From Caryophanales bacterium UBA3620 (GTDB taxonomy: Bacteria > Bacillota_I > Bacilli_A > RF39 > UBA660), in NCBI GenBank assembly GCA_002375205.1, contig DFLL01000037.1, positions 1-17,372 of the forward strand: DNA of 17,372 nt, in the 5' to 3' direction. Below are positions 14,331 through 17,372 of this stretch, piece after piece. The notes beneath the pieces were generated by a model. That model was given only the letters and a program-made list of their open reading frames with translations. It was not told the DNA's origin and searched no databases. Both the position numbers and the translations under genes were made by a program. Each line of letters starts with the position of its first letter. Position 1 is the stretch's first letter.

Positions 14331-16086
14331 ATTTTAAATACCAAGTATTATTAATATCACAGCTTTGACTTAAAGGCTCTGGATTAGGTTTATCAAGTAT
14401 TGCAATCGTCGGCATTCTAAATGCTGTACCAAACATAATACAAGTACCAGGATGTAATGTTTTAATTTTATTTGTTACAGTTATATCTGCACTAGATATA
14501 ATATCTTTAATAAATTGTAAATCTTTAGGGTGAAACATTTTAAATACTAAGAAATTACTACATTGTGAAATAGTTGTTTCCGATAATTCTGATGGTCTTT
14601 GCGATACTATACCAAGAAGTAGTCCATATTTTCTACCTTCTTTAGCAATTCTTTCAAATATATTATAACCAAGAATATCTACATCAGTATCATTTTGTAC
14701 ATATCTATGAGCTTCTTCAAGTATAATATGAAATGGCATTGAAGCCCTTTGATTAAGAGAAGTAATATAATCAAAAAGTAATTTAGAATAAATCTTAACC
14801 AAATTTTTAGCGAATCTATCATCAACATAGTTAATATTAAAATTAACAATTTGAGCCTTTCTACCATTACTACAAGTAAGCAATGTACTTATAAAACCTT
14901 CTCTATTTACATAGCCATCATATTCAAAATATCTTGCATAATCACTATTCATAAGATTATTAAATCTTACTTTAAGAACATTACCAAGCTCAAAGGCTGC
15001 ATCACTATTCATTGTTCCTTCACTAATTAGTGCAAATTCAAGAGCAGTAGAAAAGTCTTTCATTGTATACATATATTCCCCATTGGGAAGAGATAATTCA
15101 AAATTACTTAGACATAAACTCTCTAAGTATTCAATAACTAGCTCAACATCTGCAAACTCTCCGCCCTGTTCAACAAATAAACACTGTCTAATTGTTCTCG
15201 TCCATCCACCTTTTTCAAGTTTAATTTCAAGATTAAGATTACTAGTACTAAACTTTGTAAGAATAGATACAAACTTATTTCTGATAAGACTAGGAGCCTT
15301 GCCAGAGAACAATACATCTAAAAGACATCTAGCTATAATGTCATTTTTTTGACCAATAACCTCTGCTTCTTCTCTAGCAAAATAAGAAACTAACTTTAAA
15401 GCTTTCTCAATAATAGGAATTTGTTCTTTAGAAGTAACATTCATAAGTAGACAAAGATCATCTACTCCAAGAAGCCAAAAGGGATACCTTAAAAGTTCAA
15501 ATTCTGTACTACTTATATCAGTAGTATATACTTTATAATTAATATTTTCATTAACCTCATGGATTCTCGAAAAAGCCCGCTGATATTCACCATAAGCATC
15601 AAATAAGAAAATATTTGAGTAAAAAGGCAATTTCTTACATTGATAAAAGACACTCTGAAGTATTTTAGCGACACTATAACTTTTACCAGAACCAGAGTTA
15701 CCTAGAATAGAAAAATGATTAGAAAAGAAATTCCCTATATCTAGTTTAAGATTATAATTAGGATATACATAACTTTTACCAAGTACAATGCTATTATCAG
15801 AACTGCTACTTAAGATAATATCTAGACTAGCATTATCAATAAGCTCACATATAGCATTAAAAGAAGGCTTAGTAATATCACCAAATAAAAATTTACCATC
15901 CCTTATTTCACCGGTAAGAACAGTTTTCATGATACCATCTTCAATAGAAATAACTTCACCTATACTAGTAAAATTTTTATCTTTAAAAATAACATGTTTA
16001 CCAATTAAGCCATCTATTGAATAAATATCTATACCAAGTCTAACAGATACAATACTTTCGTCAATAGCAATAATCTTTCCTAGCAT
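14329..16086 (-). CDS. HerA/DUF87-type ATPase
   Basis: P-loop ATPase of the FtsK-HerA superfamily, 585 residues. An N-terminal HAS-barrel-like beta domain (about 1-75) is followed by Walker A GNSGSGKS (129-136), Walker B FHIILEEAHRY with E457 and E458, then ERIAKEGRKYG (478-488) and arginine finger R497 in SQRPSEL. Archaeal HerA forms hexameric DNA translocases with the nuclease NurA. Bacterial members serve in chromosome-linked roles or in defence with SIR2, DUF4297 or other partners. No nuclease or other partner is encoded here: the upstream neighbour is a divergent zinc-ribbon gene and downstream is convergent uvrA. It is therefore an orphan whose job cannot be read from context. The ATG at 16086 follows AAAGGAT at nine-base spacing. 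Confidence 0.88.
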   Translation of the reverse strand: MLGKIIAIDESIVSVRLGIDIYSIDGLIGKHVIFKDKNFTSIGEVISIEDGIMKTVLTGEIRDGKFLFGDITKPSFNAICELIDNASLDIILSSSSDNSIVLGKSYVYPNYNLKLDIGNFFSNHFSILGNSGSGKSYSVAKILQSVFYQCKKLPFYSNIFLFDAYGEYQRAFSRIHEVNENINYKVYTTDISSTEFELLRYPFWLLGVDDLCLLMNVTSKEQIPIIEKALKLVSYFAREEAEVIGQKNDIIARCLLDVLFSGKAPSLIRNKFVSILTKFSTSNLNLEIKLEKGGWTRTIRQCLFVEQGGEFADVELVIEYLESLCLSNFELSLPNGEYMYTMKDFSTALEFALISEGTMNSDAAFELGNVLKVRFNNLMNSDYARYFEYDGYVNREGFISTLLTCSNGRKAQIVNFNINYVDDRFAKNLVKIYSKLLFDYITSLNQRASMPFHIILEEAHRYVQNDTDVDILGYNIFERIAKEGRKYGLLLGIVSQRPSELSETTISQCSNFLVFKMFHPKDLQFIKDIISSADITVTNKIKTLHPGTCIMFGTAFRMPTIAILDKPNPEPLSQSCDINNTWYLK

Positions 16087-16115
16087 CCTAACTACATCCT
16101 TTCTATTCTATAACA

Positions 16116-16144
16116 ATTATACATCATAAAATAAAATTTGTATA
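16116..16144 (-). promoter_or_regulatory. Sigma-A promoter of the HerA-type gene
   Basis: On the minus strand, TATACA (plus 16139-16144), a 17-base spacer and TATAAT (plus 16116-16121). It is divergent from the promoter at 16152-16180; the two -35 elements are separated by seven bases, so one bound factor could affect both. Confidence 0.7.
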
Positions 16145-16151
16145 TAAATAA

Positions 16152-16180
16152 TTGAAAAAAATTAAGAGTTATGGTAATAT
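16152..16180 (+). promoter_or_regulatory. Promoter of the zinc-ribbon/superoxide reductase operon
   Basis: TTGAAA (16152-16157), a 17-base spacer and TAATAT (16175-16180), with TGG immediately upstream giving an extended -10. It precedes AAGGAAG and the ATG at 16203. No clear PerR- or Fur-type box could be picked out by eye. Confidence 0.75.
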
Positions 16181-16202
16181 GAAATAAAGGAAGCGTATAA
16201 TT

Positions 16203-16577
16203 ATGTATTGTTTAGAGTGCGGGATAAAATTGGACTTTAATGCAAAATTTTGTTGTAATTGTGGTAAACCAACACCTATGTCAGATGAAAACAAAGTAGG
16301 AAGAATAAATATTATAAGAGAAAAAAAGATGTTTGCATTTGCCATTTCTTTTAGTGTGTATGTTGATGATACATTACTAGGATATTTAAAAAATGGAACA
16401 GAATTAAGCACAGATATAGTTATTGGCCCTCATAAAATTGTATTAAAGTCAACAGAAAAGGATGTAATTCAAGATATATTACTAACAGAAGAAAAGAAAG
16501 AGGTAGATATTACAATTGAACCTAAAATGGGTTTAGTAGCAGCTAAACCTCAAATAAAAGAAATAAATTATAAATAA
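16203..16577 (+). CDS. Zinc-ribbon protein with a C-terminal beta-rich domain
   Basis: A 124-residue protein. It begins with a zinc ribbon: C3-X2-C6 and C18-X2-C21 (MYCLECGIKL and FCCNCGKP). After a short linker, residues 38-110 alternate in a way typical of beta strands (SFSVYVDDTLLGYLKNGTEL, then VIGPHKIVLKS, then DILLTEEKKEVDITIEP), similar in plan to PEGA-like domains: strand, Gly, strand, then a basic HKI-type edge. There is no membrane segment. The ribosome binding site is AAGGAAG, nine bases before the ATG. The superoxide reductase gene starts 11 bases after its stop, so the two are probably co-transcribed. A function in protein-protein contacts or envelope-linked sensing is possible but unproven; no specific family name can be given. 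Confidence 0.85.
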   Translation: MYCLECGIKLDFNAKFCCNCGKPTPMSDENKVGRINIIREKKMFAFAISFSVYVDDTLLGYLKNGTELSTDIVIGPHKIVLKSTEKDVIQDILLTEEKKEVDITIEPKMGLVAAKPQIKEINYK

Positions 16578-16588
16578 TGGAGGAAAAA

Positions 16589-16966
16589 ATGAAAGAATAT
16601 GTTGTAAAGAAATGTTTGAAGTGTGGAGCTTTAGTAAGAGTACTGGAGGATTGTCCAAATCCCGAATGTGGTATTAAATGTTGTGGTGAACCTATGACTA
16701 AATTGAAAACTAATTGTACTGATGGAGCTGTAGAAAAACATGTTCCTAGTTATGAAATAGATGATAGTAAAGTATATGTTACTGTAAACCATGTCATGGA
16801 AGAAGACCATTATATCGAGTGGATTAGTTTTGTCTATGATGATATTGAAATAACTACCTATTTAACTCCAGGTAAGAAGGCTACTGCTCATGGAAAATAC
16901 GTTAAAGGAATGAAAATATATTCATATTGTAATAGACATGGATTATGGGTAACAGAAGTAGAGTAG
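16589..16966 (+). CDS. Desulfoferrodoxin-type superoxide reductase
   Basis: Reduces superoxide to hydrogen peroxide without making oxygen, a defence typical of anaerobes. The product has 125 residues from ATG 16589, chosen because GGAGG (16579-16583) lies just upstream; an ATG at 16577 overlaps the previous stop and has no such site. The catalytic domain (about 45-125) has all iron centre II ligands: H51 in EKHVP (with E49 and K50 of the catalytic loop), H68 and H74 in NHVMEEDHYIEWI, and C114 and H117 in YCNRHG. An N-terminal desulforedoxin-like centre I is formed by C9, C12, C31 and C32. Between C12 and C31 are 18 residues rather than the usual 15, and the insert brings two extra cysteines (C22, C27). 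It is the middle gene of a three-gene operon. Confidence 0.93.
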   Translation: MKEYVVKKCLKCGALVRVLEDCPNPECGIKCCGEPMTKLKTNCTDGAVEKHVPSYEIDDSKVYVTVNHVMEEDHYIEWISFVYDDIEITTYLTPGKKATAHGKYVKGMKIYSYCNRHGLWVTEVE

Positions 16967-16972
16967 TCAATT

Positions 16973-17275
16973 ATGGAAGTAAAAGAATTAGAAGATAAGA
17001 TAAAAGAATTAGAAGCCCGTTTATCTAGATTAGAAAAAATAGAAACAAGAAGACAAACTACTAAGTATATCAAACTATTTATTAAAATTATAATACTATT
17101 AGTAATTTTATTTGGTATATGGATAGGTTACAACTATGTAAATGAAACATTTATTAAACCATATAAAGACACAGTAGATGAAATAAAAGGTGCATATGAT
17201 AATGTAAAAAGCTATGACTTTTCATTAGATAATATTATAGGTAAAAATAAAGATAAAGATAAGAATAAAGAATAA
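16973..17275 (+). CDS. Small membrane protein with an N-terminal coiled coil
   Basis: A 100-residue protein of unknown function. Residues 1-27 form a charged heptad-like helix (MEVKELEDKIKELEARLSRL and on), probably a coiled coil. Residues 34-53 (YIKLFIKIIILLVILFGIWI region) form one membrane helix, with RRQ and K residues before it, suggesting the N-terminus stays in the cytoplasm. The tail is polar, ending in a Lys/Asp-rich stretch. It starts six bases after the superoxide reductase stop with no good ribosome binding site, so translation probably depends on coupling. The operon ends in a strong terminator right after it. Nothing indicates a redox role beyond its position. Confidence 0.8.
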   Translation: MEVKELEDKIKELEARLSRLEKIETRRQTTKYIKLFIKIIILLVILFGIWIGYNYVNETFIKPYKDTVDEIKGAYDNVKSYDFSLDNIIGKNKDKDKNKE

Positions 17276-17300
17276 TACTTATATAGGTATTATTTTTTTT
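17271..17300 (+). terminator. Intrinsic terminator of the superoxide reductase operon
   Basis: A 9-bp stem with one G-U pair, AATAATACT (17271-17279) and GGTATTATT (17286-17294), with loop TATATA and a run of T to 17300. The stop codon (17273-17275) lies in the left arm. Confidence 0.85.
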
Positions 17301-17304
17301 ATAT

Positions 17305-17360
17305 CTTTTGAAGCCTGTAGTCTTCAAAAGTACTTTAGAGCCTGTAGTCTTCAAAAGAAG
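17305..17360. repeat. Two tandem copies of a palindromic repeat
   Basis: The 19-base unit AGCCTGTAGTCTTCAAAAG occurs at 17312-17330 and again, identically, at 17339-17357, a period of 27 bases. The first copy is part of a perfect hairpin: CTTTTGAAG (17305-17313), loop CCTGTAGT, CTTCAAAAG (17322-17330). The second copy has an imperfect left arm (CTTTAGAG). It lies just past a terminator and 12 bases from the window end, so more copies may follow outside. Confidence 0.85.
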
Positions 17361-17372
17361 AAAAAAATATTA

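Noticed and set aside
14329..16086. HerA-based anti-phage defence module
   Set aside because: No SIR2, DUF4297, nuclease or other effector gene lies next to it; neighbours are uvrA and a divergent zinc-ribbon gene.
17305..17360. Edge of a CRISPR array
   Set aside because: The repeat is 19 bases with an 8-base gap, part of which is also repeated, and no cas gene is present.

Overview
This is AT-rich bacterial chromosome with low-GC Bacillota gene content and gene order. Several blocks match Bacillus subtilis neighbourhoods: rlmN-prpC-prkC-rsgA-rpe followed by a reverse-strand rpmB, yqeG-yqeH, and mrnC-rlmB-(sigH-like). Strong AGGAGG or GAGGTG ribosome binding sites and TTGACA/TTCAAA-17-TATAAT promoters fit the same group. 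All long reading frames are closed under the standard bacterial code, Trp is TGG, and mrnC ends in TGA, so TGA is not read as Trp here. The extreme AT bias and the superoxide reductase suggest an anaerobic, probably uncultured gut-type Bacilli or Erysipelotrichia-like lineage. The genus cannot be fixed from this window. No rRNA, tRNA, insertion sequence, phage gene or CRISPR array is visible.

Layout. (1) 56-5136, plus strand: a tight operon from a good sigma-A promoter, carrying RlmN (rRNA/tRNA methylation), the PrpC phosphatase and PrkC PASTA kinase pair, RsgA (30S assembly GTPase) and Rpe (pentose phosphate). It ends in a hairpin that also covers the ribosome binding site of a 37-residue ORF. 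(2) 5293-6284, minus strand: rpmB (ribosomal protein bL28) with its own promoter and terminator, and upstream of it a SigK-type sigma factor with a hydrophobic pro-sequence. (3) 6342-7875, plus: YqeG and YqeH. (4) 7890-8700: a monocistronic Asn-rich disordered protein. (5) 8686-9011: the only gene-free stretch over 300 bases, holding two terminators, a possible small RNA, a palindrome and the mrnC promoter. (6) 8962-10652: mrnC, rlmB and a SigH-like sigma factor. (7) 10679-11380: a second disordered protein gene with a promoter resembling that of region 4. (8) 11420-16086: uvrA and a HerA-type ATPase, convergent over a shared bidirectional terminator. (9) 16152-17300: an operon of a zinc-ribbon protein, a desulfoferrodoxin-type superoxide reductase and a small coiled-coil membrane protein. 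(10) 17305-17360: a palindromic tandem repeat at the window edge.

Most genes are housekeeping functions in ribosome maturation, translation, signalling and DNA repair. The notable points are the pro-SigK and SigH-like pair, which suggests a sporulation programme or its remnant; two orphan disordered proteins sharing a promoter box and an Asn-Leu-Trp motif; a superoxide reductase with an altered rubredoxin-like site; the small ORF whose ribosome binding site is buried in a terminator hairpin; and the terminal palindromic repeat. I see no clear undescribed multi-gene system.
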